This document shows positions 26,753-36,264 of a stretch of 64,000 nucleotides of DNA, in pieces. A program made the position numbers and the translations under genes. The notes beneath the pieces were generated by a model, which was not told where the DNA came from, made no database searches, and saw nothing but the letters and a program-made list of their open reading frames with translations. The stretch spans positions 248,001 to 312,000 of the forward strand of contig NZ_CP060490.1 in assembly GCF_014334055.1 (NCBI RefSeq), written 5' to 3'. This DNA is from Oscillibacter hominis (GTDB taxonomy: Bacteria; Bacillota; Clostridia; Oscillospirales; Oscillospiraceae). Each line of letters begins with the position of its first letter. The stretch's first letter is position 1.

Positions 26753-28132
26753 GTGATCCAAACAGTACGCAAAGCGTGGGCTATCCCCGAGCTGCGGAAA
26801 AAGATCATCTTTACACTGCTGATTCTGCTGATTTTCCGCATTGGTAATGCGATTACAGTTCCGTATGTCAATGTAGGGCTCTTAGGGGCCTATCTGGACT
26901 CCATGAGTGCCACCGTGCTGGGCTTATATAACGTGATGTCCGGCGGTGCGTTTGCTTCCGCCACGGTCTTTGCGCTGAGCATCCAGCCCTATATCAACAG
27001 TTCCATCATCATCCAGCTGCTCACCGTGGCCATTCCCGCCCTGGAGCGGATGGCCAAGGAGGGCGGCGAGGAAGGCCGCAAGAAGATCCAGTCCATCACC
27101 CGCTATGCCACCGTGGCCATTGCCATTTTGCAGGGCTTCGGCTACTATATGCTGATGAAGAACAACGGGCTTCTGAGCGTGGCGGATCCCACGATCTGGA
27201 ACGCACTGGTGATCATCGTCACCTTTGTGGCAGGCTCCTCCTTTGTAATGTGGATGGGTGAGCAGGTGACGGAATTCGGCATCGGCAACGGTATCTCCAT
27301 CATCCTGTTTGCAGGCATTCTCTCCCGTGTCCCGGCCATGGTCTCCAGCATGATCGACAGCGTGAAGATCTGGTCCGGTGTCCAGAGCGGCTCTTTGACC
27401 GTAGAGAGCGTGATGAGTGCCTATAACTACACCGAAAAACAGGCCCAGGCTTACCTGAACCAGGCCATCGCCCCCTGGGGCGTAGCCCTGATCGTGGTGG
27501 GCATCCTGGCCCTGGTGGTCTTCATCGTGTTCATCAACGACGCCGAGCGCCGCATTCCCGTGCAGTATGCCAAGCGTCAGGTGGGCCGGAAGATGTACGG
27601 CGGCCAGAGCACCCACCTTCCCATGAAGGTCAACATGGCCGGCGTGCTGCCCATCATCTTTGCCCAGAGCATCGCGTCCCTGCCCGCCACCATCGCCGCC
27701 TTTTTCAAGGCGCCGAAGGAGGGCACCCTGACGTATTCTCTGCTCAATGCCATTGACACCAAGTCCATCCTCTATATGGTGATCTACTTCCTGATGATCA
27801 TTGGCTTCAGCTATTTCTACGCCACCATTCAGTTCAACCCGGTGGAGATCTCCAACAATTTGAAGAAACAGGGCGGCTTCATCCCCGGCTTCCGTCCGGG
27901 CAAGCCCACCACTGACTTCATCACCAAGGTCCTCTCCAAGATTACGCTCTTTGGCGCAATCTATCTGGGCATCGTGGCCATCTGCCCGCTGATTGTTGGT
28001 AAGATTATGGGCAATTTCTCCCTGTCTATCGGCGGTACCTCCGTCATCATCGTTGTCGGTGTTGCGCTGGAAACCGTCAAGGCTCTGGAATCCCAGATGC
28101 TGATGCGTCAGTACAAGGGTTTCCTGGAATAA
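26753..28132 (+). CDS. secY: Protein translocase subunit SecY
   Basis: The 459-residue channel of the Sec translocon with ten predicted membrane helices. Start GTG 26753, one base after rplO, with the RBS inside rplO, suggesting coupling. PYINSSIIIQLL (helix 2 region), EFGIGNGISIILFAGI and FSYFYATIQFNPVEISNNLK are conserved SecY elements. SecG and SecA are encoded elsewhere in this window. Confidence 0.98.
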   Translation: MIQTVRKAWAIPELRKKIIFTLLILLIFRIGNAITVPYVNVGLLGAYLDSMSATVLGLYNVMSGGAFASATVFALSIQPYINSSIIIQLLTVAIPALERMAKEGGEEGRKKIQSITRYATVAIAILQGFGYYMLMKNNGLLSVADPTIWNALVIIVTFVAGSSFVMWMGEQVTEFGIGNGISIILFAGILSRVPAMVSSMIDSVKIWSGVQSGSLTVESVMSAYNYTEKQAQAYLNQAIAPWGVALIVVGILALVVFIVFINDAERRIPVQYAKRQVGRKMYGGQSTHLPMKVNMAGVLPIIFAQSIASLPATIAAFFKAPKEGTLTYSLLNAIDTKSILYMVIYFLMIIGFSYFYATIQFNPVEISNNLKKQGGFIPGFRPGKPTTDFITKVLSKITLFGAIYLGIVAICPLIVGKIMGNFSLSIGGTSVIIVVGVALETVKALESQMLMRQYKGFLE

Positions 28133-28145
28133 GAAGGGAAGCGCA

Positions 28146-28778
28146 ATGAAACTGATTTTGCTGGGTGCTCCCGGCGCCGGCAAGGGCACACAGGCGGAAG
28201 TCCTGTGCAGGGAGCTGCAAATTCCCGCGATCTCCACTGGCAACATCCTCCGAGCGGCCATCAAAAACGGCACGCCCACCGGCCGGGAGGCCAAGGCGTA
28301 TATGGACGGCGGCAACCTGGTGCCGGATGACATCATCATCCGCATCATCACCGAGCGTCTATCGGAGGAAGACTGCAAAAACGGCTATATCCTGGACGGG
28401 GTGCCCCGCACCATTGCCCAGGCCGAGGCCCTGGAGAAAGCCGGAATTCAATTCGACGCTGTCCTCTCCATTGAGATCTCCGACGAGGCCATCATGGAGC
28501 GCATGAGCGGCCGCCGTGTATGCGAATCCTGCGGGGCCAGCTACCATCTGGTAGCTGTGCCTCCCAAGGTTCCCGGCGTGTGCGAGAAGTGCGGCGGAAA
28601 GCTGGTACAGCGCAAGGATGATACGCCCGAGACGGTGAAAGAACGTCTCCAGGTCTATCATAAAGAGACAGAACCGCTGAAGGCCTTTTATGAGGCCCGG
28701 GGCGTTCTGAAGTCTGTGGAGACCCAGCCTACCCTGGCTGAGACCTCTCAGGCCATCCTTCATGCGGTAGGGAGATAA
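28146..28778 (+). CDS. adk: Adenylate kinase, zinc-LID type
   Basis: Interconverts ATP + AMP and 2 ADP. The 210-residue enzyme has the P-loop GAPGAGKGTQ at residues 7-16, the conserved DGVPRT, and a LID domain with Cys at 126, 129, 146 and 149, a structural zinc site common in Gram-positives. The usual gene order secY-adk-map is kept. Confidence 0.98.
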   Translation: MKLILLGAPGAGKGTQAEVLCRELQIPAISTGNILRAAIKNGTPTGREAKAYMDGGNLVPDDIIIRIITERLSEEDCKNGYILDGVPRTIAQAEALEKAGIQFDAVLSIEISDEAIMERMSGRRVCESCGASYHLVAVPPKVPGVCEKCGGKLVQRKDDTPETVKERLQVYHKETEPLKAFYEARGVLKSVETQPTLAETSQAILHAVGR

Positions 28779-28781
28779 GAT

Positions 28782-29531
28782 ATGATTACCTTAAAATCCC
28801 CGCATGAAATCGAAGCGATGCGCCGAGCTGGAAAACTTACCGCGGCTGCCCGTGCCTTGGCAGGGGAAATGGTAAGGCCCGGCGTAACAACCCAGGAAAT
28901 TGACGAAGAAGTATACCGGTTTATCACTAAGCACGGCGCCGTCCCGTCCTTTCTGCACTACAACGGCTTTCCTGCGTCCGCCTGCATTTCAGTGAATGAC
29001 GAGATCATTCACGGGATTCCCGGCAAGAGAATCCTCCAGGAGGGCGACATTGTCAGCGTGGATGTAGGGGCTTACATCGGGGGGTTCCACGGCGACTGTG
29101 CGGCAACCTTCCCCTGCGGGAAGATCTCGCCTGAGGCCCAGCGTCTGATCGACGTGACCCGGCAGAGCTTTTTTGAGGGGATCGCCTATGCCAGGGAAGG
29201 GCACCGCCTGGGGGATATCTCCTCGGCGATCCAGGCCTACGCGGAGGCAAACGGATTCTCCATCGTGCGCGAGTATGTCGGTCACGGCATCGGAACCAAG
29301 ATGCACGAATCGCCGGAGGTGCCCAACTACGGGCAACCCGGCCGGGGGCCGCGGCTTCTGCGCGGAATGACCCTGGCAATCGAACCCATGGTGAACGCTG
29401 GCAGCGCTGCCATCTGCCAAATGCCGGACGGTTGGACGGTAAAGACGGCGGACGGCGCCTATGCGGCCCACTATGAAAATACGATACTCATCACGGACGG
29501 GGCTCCGGAGCTTCTGACGGACCCGGTGTGA
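28782..29531 (+). CDS. map: Methionine aminopeptidase, type I
   Basis: Removes the initiator methionine. The 249-residue protein carries the metal ligands in VSVDVGAYIGGFHGDCAATF, GHGIGTKMHE, AIEPMV and the late YENTILI. It follows adk by three bases. C-terminal end is normal. Confidence 0.97.
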   Translation: MITLKSPHEIEAMRRAGKLTAAARALAGEMVRPGVTTQEIDEEVYRFITKHGAVPSFLHYNGFPASACISVNDEIIHGIPGKRILQEGDIVSVDVGAYIGGFHGDCAATFPCGKISPEAQRLIDVTRQSFFEGIAYAREGHRLGDISSAIQAYAEANGFSIVREYVGHGIGTKMHESPEVPNYGQPGRGPRLLRGMTLAIEPMVNAGSAAICQMPDGWTVKTADGAYAAHYENTILITDGAPELLTDPV

Positions 29532-29547
29532 CGCAGGTGTGAAACGT

Positions 29548-29832
29548 ATGGACATTGCGAAATCAAATATTGTGAAAGCATCCGCCGGCAGAGACCGGGG
29601 CAAGCTCTTCTACGTCCTTTGCGTGGAAGGGGAGTACCTGCTGCTGGCGGACGGGAAGGGCCGCAGGGTGGAAGCCCCGAAACGGAAAAAGCGCAGGCAT
29701 GTGCAATTTGTTTCGGCGGAGCAAACCCGTCTTTCCGAGAAGATCAGAAGCGATGAAAAAATCACAAACAGCGAGCTTCGCAGAGCCCTCGCGAGTTTTC
29801 GCGAGACAAGTAATCTGGACCAGGAGGGATAA
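29548..29832 (+). CDS. KOW-domain RNA-binding protein between map and infA
   Basis: A 94-residue basic protein that starts at ATG 29548 with AGGTG eight bases upstream; a GTG at 29539 overlaps that RBS. The first half is a KOW/L14e-like fold (IVKASAGRDRGKLFYVLCVE, then LLADGKGRRVEAPKRKKRRH). The second half is charged and probably helical. Small KOW proteins at this place, map-KOW-infA, are common in Clostridia. The location inside the ribosomal cluster suggests a ribosome or RNA partner; function is unknown. Confidence 0.85.
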   Translation: MDIAKSNIVKASAGRDRGKLFYVLCVEGEYLLLADGKGRRVEAPKRKKRRHVQFVSAEQTRLSEKIRSDEKITNSELRRALASFRETSNLDQEG

Positions 29833-29835
29833 CCT

Positions 29836-30181
<346 letters not shown>

Positions 30182-30206
30182 CTTTAATTGGAGGTGCTGA
30201 AACAGT

Positions 30207-30575
30207 ATGGCAAGAATTGCCGGCATTGACCTGCCGAAGGATAAGCGGATCGAAATTGGCCTGACTTATATCTATGGAATCGGCAGAAAGAGCGCCAAGG
30301 ATATCCTGGCGCGCACAGGCATCAACCCTGATACCCGCGTGAAAGATCTGACCGACGCCGACGAGGCCAAGCTTCGTGAGGCGATCGATAAGGATTATAC
30401 CGTGGAAGGCGACCTGCGCCGCAACGTGGCGCTGGACATCAAGCGTCTCACGGAAATCGGCTGCTATCGCGGCATGCGGCACCGCAGAGGCCTGCCCGTC
30501 CGCGGCCAGCGCAGCAAGACCAACGCAAGAACCCGCAAGGGCCCCAAGAAGACCATTGCGAACAAGAAGAAGTAA
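30207..30575 (+). CDS. rpsM: 30S ribosomal protein S13
   Basis: A 122-residue head protein contacting P-site tRNA and the large subunit. [36 protein letters not shown] and the KK-rich tail are typical. RBS GGAGG. Confidence 0.98.
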   Translation: MARIAGIDLPKDKRIEIGLTYIYGIGRKSAKDILARTGINPDTRVKDLTDADEAKLREAIDKDYTVEGDLRRNVALDIKRLTEIGCYRGMRHRRGLPVRGQRSKTNARTRKGPKKTIANKKK

Positions 30576-30591
30576 GGAGGGAGATTGAACG

Positions 30592-30999
30592 ATGGCAACA
30601 GCGAAAGCAGGAGCCGGTAAGAAGGTCATCCGCCGGCGTCGCGAAAAGAAGAACATTGAGAAGGGCCAGGTGCATATCCGTTCCTCCTTCAACAACACCA
30701 TGGTGACTGTCACCGATACACAGGGCAACGCGATCTCCTGGGCCTCCTCCGGCGGACAGGGATTCCGCGGCAGCAAGAAGTCCACTCCCTTTGCGGCCCA
30801 GACCGCGGCGGAAGTGGCCGCCCGCGCCGCCATGGAGCACGGCCTGAAGACCGTTGAGGTTTTCGTCAAGGGCCCCGGCCAGGGACGTGAGGCCGCCATC
30901 CGTGCGCTGCAGGCAGTTGGTCTCGAGGTGACCATGATCAAGGACGTCACCCCCATTCCCCACAACGGCTGCCGCCCCCCCAAGCGCCGCCGCGTCTAA
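30592..30999 (+). CDS. rpsK: 30S ribosomal protein S11
   Basis: A 135-residue platform protein. [19 protein letters not shown] and the ending [15 protein letters not shown] are signature sequences. AAGGAGGG upstream. Confidence 0.98.
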   Translation: MATAKAGAGKKVIRRRREKKNIEKGQVHIRSSFNNTMVTVTDTQGNAISWASSGGQGFRGSKKSTPFAAQTAAEVAARAAMEHGLKTVEVFVKGPGQGREAAIRALQAVGLEVTMIKDVTPIPHNGCRPPKRRRV

Positions 31000-31024
31000 T
31001 CGAAAGTAGGAGGTATAAAGCATT

Positions 31025-31654
31025 ATGGCAAGATATACCGGAGCAGTCTGCCGCCTGTGCCGCAGAGAAGGCCAAAAGCTCTTCCTGAAGGGCGACCGCT
31101 GCTATACGGATAAGTGCTCCATCGAGCGTCGTGGCTACGCTCCTGGCATGCATGGCAACGCAAGAAACAAGAAGCTGTCTGAATATGGCGTGCAGCTGCG
31201 CGAAAAGCAGAAGGCCAAGCGCTATTACGGCGTCCTGGAGAACCAGTTCCATGAGTATTTTGAAATGGCCAACAAGCGTCAGGGCATGACTGGCGAGAAC
31301 CTGCTGTCCATCCTGGAAACCCGTCTGGACAACGTGGTCTATCGCCTGGGCTTTGCCATGAGCCGCGCCGAGGCCCGTCAGCTGGTCCGCCACGCCCACT
31401 TTACCGTCAACGGCCGGAAGGTGAACATCCCTTCCTACCTGGTGAAGCCCGGCGAGGTCATTGCGCTGGCTGAAAATTCCCGCAGCATTGAAAAGTTCAA
31501 GGGCTCTCTGGAGGCCAATGGTTCCCGCGTGATCCCCAAGTGGCTGGAGATGGATAAGAACAACAATGTGGCAAAAGTCATTGCAGTACCCGCGAGAGAG
31601 GATATTGATCTTCCCATCGAGGAACACCTCATCGTTGAGTTGTACTCCAAGTAA
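31025..31654 (+). CDS. rpsD: 30S ribosomal protein S4, cysteine-containing type
   Basis: A 209-residue primary 16S-binding protein and, in several bacteria, the regulator of the alpha operon. The N-terminal CRLC and later CYTDKC form a likely zinc knot. The S4 RNA-binding domain follows, with [29 protein letters not shown]. Confidence 0.97.
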   Translation: MARYTGAVCRLCRREGQKLFLKGDRCYTDKCSIERRGYAPGMHGNARNKKLSEYGVQLREKQKAKRYYGVLENQFHEYFEMANKRQGMTGENLLSILETRLDNVVYRLGFAMSRAEARQLVRHAHFTVNGRKVNIPSYLVKPGEVIALAENSRSIEKFKGSLEANGSRVIPKWLEMDKNNNVAKVIAVPAREDIDLPIEEHLIVELYSK

Positions 31655-31689
31655 TAGGAGGAAACCCTCGATCATTAAAACCATTCTTA

Positions 31690-31714
31690 ACGGCGCAATG
31701 CCGTATTGCGCCGT
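31690..31714 (+). promoter_or_regulatory. Hairpin between rpsD and rpoA
   Basis: ACGGCGCAAT and ATTGCGCCGT form a perfect 10-bp stem with a five-base loop. No T tract follows, so it is not a standard terminator. It may be an S4-binding, processing or attenuation element for rpoA. Confidence 0.55.
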
Positions 31715-31738
31715 CATGCGACGAAGGAGGGTAACTGC

Positions 31739-32689
31739 ATGATTGAAATTGAGAAGCCCCAAATCGAGTGCATCGAGACTCCGGGTGATGCGACCTATGG
31801 CAAGTACGTGGTGGAGCCGCTGGAGCGCGGCTACGGCACAACGTTGGGCAACGCGCTGCGCCGCGTCATGCTCTCGTCCTTGCCCGGAACCGCGGCCACA
31901 TCCATCAAGATCGCCGGGGTGCAGCATGAGTTTTCCACCATTTCCGGTGTCAAAGAGGATGTGACGGAGATCGTCCTGAACATCAAGGGCCTGCTGACCA
32001 AGCTTCACAGCGACGGCGGCAAGACAGTCTATATTGAGGCAGTTGGCCCTTGTGAAGTGACTGCCGGCGACATTAAGAGTGACGGCGAGGTGGAGGTGCT
32101 CAACCCCGACATGCACATCGCCACATTGGACAACGGCGCCACGCTGAACATGGAGATCACTTTGTCCCATGGCCGCGGCTATGTTTCTGCCGATCACAAC
32201 AAGCCCCAGCAGCCGGTGATCGGCGTGATCCCCGTGGACTCGATCTATACCCCTGTGTATAAGGTCAATTACACGGTGGAACCCACTCGCGTTGGGAGTC
32301 TGACCGACTTCGACAAGCTGACTCTGGAAGTGTGGACCGACGGTACCATCTCCGCCAGGGACGCTGTGTCCCTGGGAGCCAAGATCCTCTGTGACCACTT
32401 CACCCTCTTCACTGACCTCAGTGAGAGCGTGGGCAGCAAGCCCACCGTGGTGGAAAAGGCCGAGACACAGCGGGATAAGGTGCTGGAGCTGACCATCGAA
32501 GAGCTGGATCTCAGCGTCCGCAGCTTCAACTGCCTCAAGCGTGCCAACATCAACACCGTGGAGGACCTGATTTCCAAGACGGAGGATGAAATGATGAAGG
32601 TGCGCAACCTGGGCCGCAAGTCACTGGAAGAGGTCATCAACAAACTGGCCATGATGGGCTTGTCCCTGGCCGACGACGATAACAACTGA
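31739..32689 (+). CDS. rpoA: DNA-directed RNA polymerase subunit alpha
   Basis: A 316-residue subunit that nucleates polymerase assembly. ATG 31739 follows GAAGGAGGG; an upstream in-frame start at 31706 would lie in the hairpin region. The N-terminal dimerisation domain has [22 protein letters not shown] [18 protein letters not shown], and the C-terminal domain has [17 protein letters not shown] and the [10 protein letters not shown] helix that binds UP elements and regulators. Confidence 0.98.
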   Translation: MIEIEKPQIECIETPGDATYGKYVVEPLERGYGTTLGNALRRVMLSSLPGTAATSIKIAGVQHEFSTISGVKEDVTEIVLNIKGLLTKLHSDGGKTVYIEAVGPCEVTAGDIKSDGEVEVLNPDMHIATLDNGATLNMEITLSHGRGYVSADHNKPQQPVIGVIPVDSIYTPVYKVNYTVEPTRVGSLTDFDKLTLEVWTDGTISARDAVSLGAKILCDHFTLFTDLSESVGSKPTVVEKAETQRDKVLELTIEELDLSVRSFNCLKRANINTVEDLISKTEDEMMKVRNLGRKSLEEVINKLAMMGLSLADDDNN

Positions 32690-32743
32690 GCATCAGGTAC
32701 GCCCTGATGAAGCCACAAAATTCCTGATAAGGAGGGAACTCAA

Positions 32744-33088
32744 ATGCCCGGAACCCGTAAGCTTGGCAAAACCACCGACCAGCGCAGGGCCATGCTCCGC
32801 CAGCAGGTCACCGACTTCCTGGACAACGGCAAGATGGAGACCACCGTCACCCGCGCCAAGGAGATCAAGCCCATGGCTGAAAAGATGATTACGCTGGGTA
32901 AGAAGAACGACCTGGCCGCCTATCGCCAGGCGCTGAGCTTTATCACCCGTGAGGATGTCTGCAAGAAGCTGTTCAAGGAGATTGCTCCTACCTATGCAGA
33001 GCGCAACGGCGGTTACACCCGCATTGTGCGCACCGGCGTGCGCCGCGGCGATGCCGCTGAGACCGCCATCATCGAGTTGGTGAAATAA
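32744..33088 (+). CDS. rplQ: 50S ribosomal protein L17
   Basis: Last gene of the cluster, 114 residues, short bacterial form. [18 protein letters not shown] and the ending [14 protein letters not shown] are conserved. RBS AAGGAGGG; a strong terminator follows. Confidence 0.98.
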   Translation: MPGTRKLGKTTDQRRAMLRQQVTDFLDNGKMETTVTRAKEIKPMAEKMITLGKKNDLAAYRQALSFITREDVCKKLFKEIAPTYAERNGGYTRIVRTGVRRGDAAETAIIELVK

Positions 33089-33101
33089 AGTCCATTCAAC
33101 A

Positions 33102-33149
33102 AAAAGCCCTTTGCTATGTGACATGGAGCGCATAGCAAAGGGCTTTTGT
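33102..33149. terminator. Bidirectional terminator after rplQ
   Basis: AAAAGCCCTTTGCTATG and CATAGCAAAGGGCTTTT form a 17-bp stem, with T-rich tails on both strands. It can end the ribosomal transcript and the opposing RsgI-like operon. Confidence 0.9.
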
Positions 33150-33166
33150 TTTGTGTTTTGAGAGCA

Positions 33167-33200
33167 GGGACTGGGAGCGGCCATGGCCGCTCCCAGTCCC
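33167..33200. repeat. 34-base perfect palindrome
   Basis: GGGACTGGGAGCGGCCA is followed at once by its exact reverse complement. It lies between the bidirectional terminator and the end of the RsgI-like gene. The plus-strand tail is TTTATG and the minus-strand tail lacks T, so it is a poor terminator by itself. Confidence 0.7.
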
Positions 33201-33211
33201 TTTATGCAGGA

Positions 33212-34627
33212 TCAATCGTCCTGTTCCTGCTCATAGTGCAGGATGCTGCCAGAGGAGGAATCGATCTTGTACTCATAGTCCGTGCTGCCGGAGCGGAACT
33301 CCACCTCATAAGCGTTGTCCTCCCAGTCCAGCTTCAGTTCCGTGACCTGGGACTCCTTCAGCCCGGCGTGATTCAGGGCGATGGACTTGGCCTTCTCCCG
33401 CCCGATGTCACTGCCGGAGGAGGGGGCAAACGCCTCTTTTTCATACTTCAGCACATTCCCGCTTCCGTCCACCTCATACTCATATTTGGCGGAGGAGGTC
33501 CGGAATTCGATATCATAGGAGAGAATACCGTCGTCCTCATCCCGCTCTACCGTGAGGCCGCTCACCTGGGACTCCTTCAGTCCGGCGTGCTGCAAAGCGG
33601 CCGCCAGAGCCCGGTCCCGCCCCTGGGACGCATCCCCGGAGCCGGGTGCAGTGCCGGAGGTTCCGGCGCTTTCCTGGGCGCCGGCAAGGATGTTGGCCTT
33701 TCCAGACAGTATTTTTCCGGCGTAAGAATCCACTTTGTATTCAAATTCACCTGCTTGTGTATAGAGATCCACCTCATAGTGGGCGGGAGAGTCATCCAAC
33801 TCCGGGTCCACCTCATAGGTGACGCTGTTCACCTCCAAAACCCCGGCGTAGGCTTGGGCCAGGTAAGCGGCCTCTGCTTTGCCGATTGGCATGCCGGGCG
33901 CGCCGGCCTCCACCAGGTCCTTCAGCTCCTCCACGCTCAGCGCCGCCAGGTCTTCAAACTTCAAAGAGCTGTTCAGCCCGATGGCCTGGTTGACCAGGGC
34001 GGCTTTTCCGGTGGAGATGTGGTGCTGTCTGGCCTGCTGTTCCAGCCCGGCATCCTGGGTCAGGGTTTGGCTGAGGACGGCCGCATTGGCGGAATTCGTT
34101 TCAAGGAGGGAGCCTACGGAAACCTCCAGCTCCTGCTGCAGCTGGGCGGCGCGGGCCTGGTCCTTGTCCTCCACGGAGATCAGGATGGCGGAGGATACGC
34201 TCCCAAGATATCCGTGGCGCACCAGGGAACCCACAATGGCGTTGACCGCCACGTCCAATTTGGTGCCTTTCAGATCCCGGCCGCCGTCCATATCCGACAG
34301 GATCTCCACCGCTTCATCGTTCAACGGGGTGCAGGCAAGCACTGTTTCACGCTGGTTTACACTCAGCTCAATGCTGGGGTTGACATCCAAGGATACCACG
34401 GAGGCCACCGCATAGGCCTGCTGATAGAACAGCCCGCCGCCTCCGCCGATCAGCACCAGGGCAAGGCAGGCGGCGACCAAAACGCGTATCATGGGGGTTT
34501 TCTTTGCTTTCATAGGGATCACAGTTCCTTTCCGCGTCTCACAGCGGGAGAGGAGCACATCCAGATCGTTGGGCGCCGCGTGGGCTACGGCCTCTTTCAG
34601 ACGCTGTTCCAGTTCCTGATCCGTCAT
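33212..34627 (-). CDS. RsgI-like anti-sigma factor with PepSY-type repeats
   Basis: A 471-residue membrane protein. Residues 1-45 are cytoplasmic and would bind the sigma factor encoded just upstream. One membrane helix (about 47-66) follows. The external region begins SVVSLDVNPSIELSVN, the conserved RsgI middle-domain stretch associated with self-cleavage in that family. After a helical region come three PepSY-like repeats, two of which share HAGLKESQV. The chain ends acidic. The start codon overlaps the sigma stop (ATGA). The likely role is to hold the sigma factor until an envelope signal arrives; the signal is unknown. PepSY domains in place of a carbohydrate-binding tail are notable. Confidence 0.82.
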   Translation of the reverse strand: MTDQELEQRLKEAVAHAAPNDLDVLLSRCETRKGTVIPMKAKKTPMIRVLVAACLALVLIGGGGGLFYQQAYAVASVVSLDVNPSIELSVNQRETVLACTPLNDEAVEILSDMDGGRDLKGTKLDVAVNAIVGSLVRHGYLGSVSSAILISVEDKDQARAAQLQQELEVSVGSLLETNSANAAVLSQTLTQDAGLEQQARQHHISTGKAALVNQAIGLNSSLKFEDLAALSVEELKDLVEAGAPGMPIGKAEAAYLAQAYAGVLEVNSVTYEVDPELDDSPAHYEVDLYTQAGEFEYKVDSYAGKILSGKANILAGAQESAGTSGTAPGSGDASQGRDRALAAALQHAGLKESQVSGLTVERDEDDGILSYDIEFRTSSAKYEYEVDGSGNVLKYEKEAFAPSSGSDIGREKAKSIALNHAGLKESQVTELKLDWEDNAYEVEFRSGSTDYEYKIDSSSGSILHYEQEQDD

Positions 34628-35205
34628 TGGTCCTCTCCTCCTTCCAATAAGACTTTCATTTTTTTCAGCGCACGGTGATACTTGGACAGGACAGTGGCCA
34701 GGGGCAGCTCCAGTACGGCGGCAATCTCCCGGTGCTTTAAGCCGGCGACCGCGTGGAGCAGAACCACTTGCCGCTCCTGATCTCCCAAGGCGCCCAGTGC
34801 GCCCTGGAGCATCTGACGGTCCTCAGGTGAGAGCCCGCTTTCAGCCGCGGGAAGGGCGTCCCACGCTTCCTCGCTCAGCTCTGAGCGGCGATCGCCCTGG
34901 CGTAAACGCATCCGCGACAGGTTCCGGGCGATGGTCAGCAGCCATGCCATGGGAGACCCTTGGGGGCGGTACTGGGGCGCGTGATCCCAGACCTGGACAA
35001 AGGCGTCCTGGGTCACGTCCTGGGCATCCTGGGCGTTTTTCAGGAAGGAGAGGGCCATTGCATAGACTGCCGCCCGGGTACGGCAGTACAGCTCCGCCAG
35101 GGCCTCCCGGTCACCCTGGGCAATGCCGGCCAACAGCCTTTCCAGTTCCTCTTGTTCCGCTCTGCCCGCCTGTTCTGTTGTCTGGGGTCCCATTGCGATC
35201 CACAT
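34624..35205 (-). CDS. ECF-like RNA polymerase sigma factor
   Basis: A 193-residue sigma-70-family factor with region 2 (LSFLKNAQDAQDVTQDAFVQ, then AWLLTIARNLS) and region 4 (VVLLHAVAGLKHREIAAVLE). No region 1.1 or 3, as usual for ECF factors. ATG 35205 follows AGGAG by nine bases. The anti-sigma gene overlaps its stop, so the pair is co-expressed. Regulon unknown; self-regulation is not visible because the upstream promoter looks sigma-A-like. Confidence 0.92.
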   Translation of the reverse strand: MWIAMGPQTTEQAGRAEQEELERLLAGIAQGDREALAELYCRTRAAVYAMALSFLKNAQDAQDVTQDAFVQVWDHAPQYRPQGSPMAWLLTIARNLSRMRLRQGDRRSELSEEAWDALPAAESGLSPEDRQMLQGALGALGDQERQVVLLHAVAGLKHREIAAVLELPLATVLSKYHRALKKMKVLLEGGEDQ

Positions 35206-35306
35206 GTTTTCTTTCTCCTGTCATCTGAGAAATGCGCGGGAACCGTGTTTTATTGCAGGGAACCAAAAAAATTTGCCCGCACTGCAAAACAGCAGTGCTT
35301 TACGCT

Positions 35307-35334
35307 ATTATACCAGATTTCGGCATAAATCAAA
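35307..35334 (-). promoter_or_regulatory. Promoter of the sigma/RsgI-like operon
   Basis: On the minus strand: TTTGAT (35334-35329), 16 bases, then TGG and a consensus TATAAT (35312-35307). This gives a leader of about 95 bases. Apart from this and the hairpin at 35468-35500, nothing else is seen in 35206-35556. Confidence 0.6.
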
Positions 35335-35467
35335 GCGGGAATCGGAGCACGCCCTTCATCATCAACGCAATGGAGCGCATCATGCAGGCAGCGGATTCTA
35401 TGGGCATGCAGTGCTCAACCCTCGCCATGTGATTGTATTATTTTTCCAACCCATATAAAACATAGAA

Positions 35468-35505
35468 AAGCCGGGAGATTTTTGTTGAAATCTCCCGGTT
35501 TATTT
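35468..35505 (+). terminator. Hairpin ahead of the polysaccharide deacetylase gene
   Basis: AGCCGGGAGATTT pairs with AAATCTCCCGGTT around a six-base loop, with TTTATTTATA after it. There is no convincing plus-strand gene upstream, so it may be an attenuator of the downstream gene or a minus-strand stop (tail CTTTTCT). Confidence 0.5.
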
Positions 35506-35556
35506 ATATGCCGCCGTCACAAACTACGAAAGCCGAATTTGTGAGGAGGTCTTGTC

Positions 35557-36264
35557 ATGCGCCGTATCTTGATGATTGTTTTTCTGCTTTTTGTGCTGAT
35601 GTTTCCCAGCCCTGAGCCCGATGCCGCTGCCTCCGGCGAGGCGGATGTGGAGGTCACATACTATGTGGCGCTGACCTTCGACGACGGCCCCCGGCGCATC
35701 ACTACGGAGCGGCTTTTGGATGGGCTGCGGGAGCGGGGGGCCAGCGCCACGTTTTTCCTGATCGGTGAGCAGATTGAAGAGAACGCGGATGTGGTGCAGC
35801 GGATGAAGGCCGAGGGGCATCAGGTGGGCAACCACACCTGGTCCCACGTGAAGATCGAAGGCATGAATCAAAGTGCGGCGCAGGAGGAAATCCGTCACAC
35901 GGACCAAGTGCTGAAAGAGCTGTTGGGGGAGGATACGTATTGGCTTCGCCCGCCCTATGGCCTGATCAACCAGCGGGAGCGGAGCTGGATCACCGTGCCT
36001 ATGGTACAGTGGTCTGTGGACCCGGAGGACTGGAAGTATCAAAATACGGACCGGGTGGTCTCCTCAGTTTTAAACCATGTCAAGCCCGGTTCCATCATCC
36101 TGCTTCACGACACCTATCCCACCTCTGTGGACGCGGCACTGCGGATTGTGGATACCTTGCAGGGCCAGGGCTATGAATTTGTCACCGTGGAGGAACTCCT
36201 TGCCCTGAACGGCGTGGCGCCTCAAGCGGGCACCATGTACGTCTCCGCCGACCAGTCCCTTTAA
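35557..36264 (+). CDS. Polysaccharide deacetylase (NodB domain), exported
   Basis: A 235-residue carbohydrate esterase family 4 protein. An N-terminal hydrophobic segment (about residues 3-20) looks like a signal peptide or anchor. The NodB motifs are complete: TFDDGP, HTWSH, RPPYG, a WSVDPEDW stretch and LLHDTYP. It probably removes acetyl groups from peptidoglycan or another cell-wall glycan outside the membrane. RBS GAGGAGG. It overlaps the end of the convergent membrane-protein gene by four bases and stands alone. Confidence 0.92.
   Translation: MRRILMIVFLLFVLMFPSPEPDAAASGEADVEVTYYVALTFDDGPRRITTERLLDGLRERGASATFFLIGEQIEENADVVQRMKAEGHQVGNHTWSHVKIEGMNQSAAQEEIRHTDQVLKELLGEDTYWLRPPYGLINQRERSWITVPMVQWSVDPEDWKYQNTDRVVSSVLNHVKPGSIILLHDTYPTSVDAALRIVDTLQGQGYEFVTVEELLALNGVAPQAGTMYVSADQSL

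Noticed and set aside
33146..34678. 510-residue plus-strand ORF opposite the RsgI-like gene
   Set aside because: Antisense to a protein with recognisable repeats, and its start lies inside the terminator and palindrome.
35232..35432. 66-residue plus-strand ORF with a CPHC motif
   Set aside because: It overlaps the minus-strand sigma operon promoter, has a weak RBS and only one CxxC pair; a downstream hairpin slightly supports it, but not enough to call a gene.
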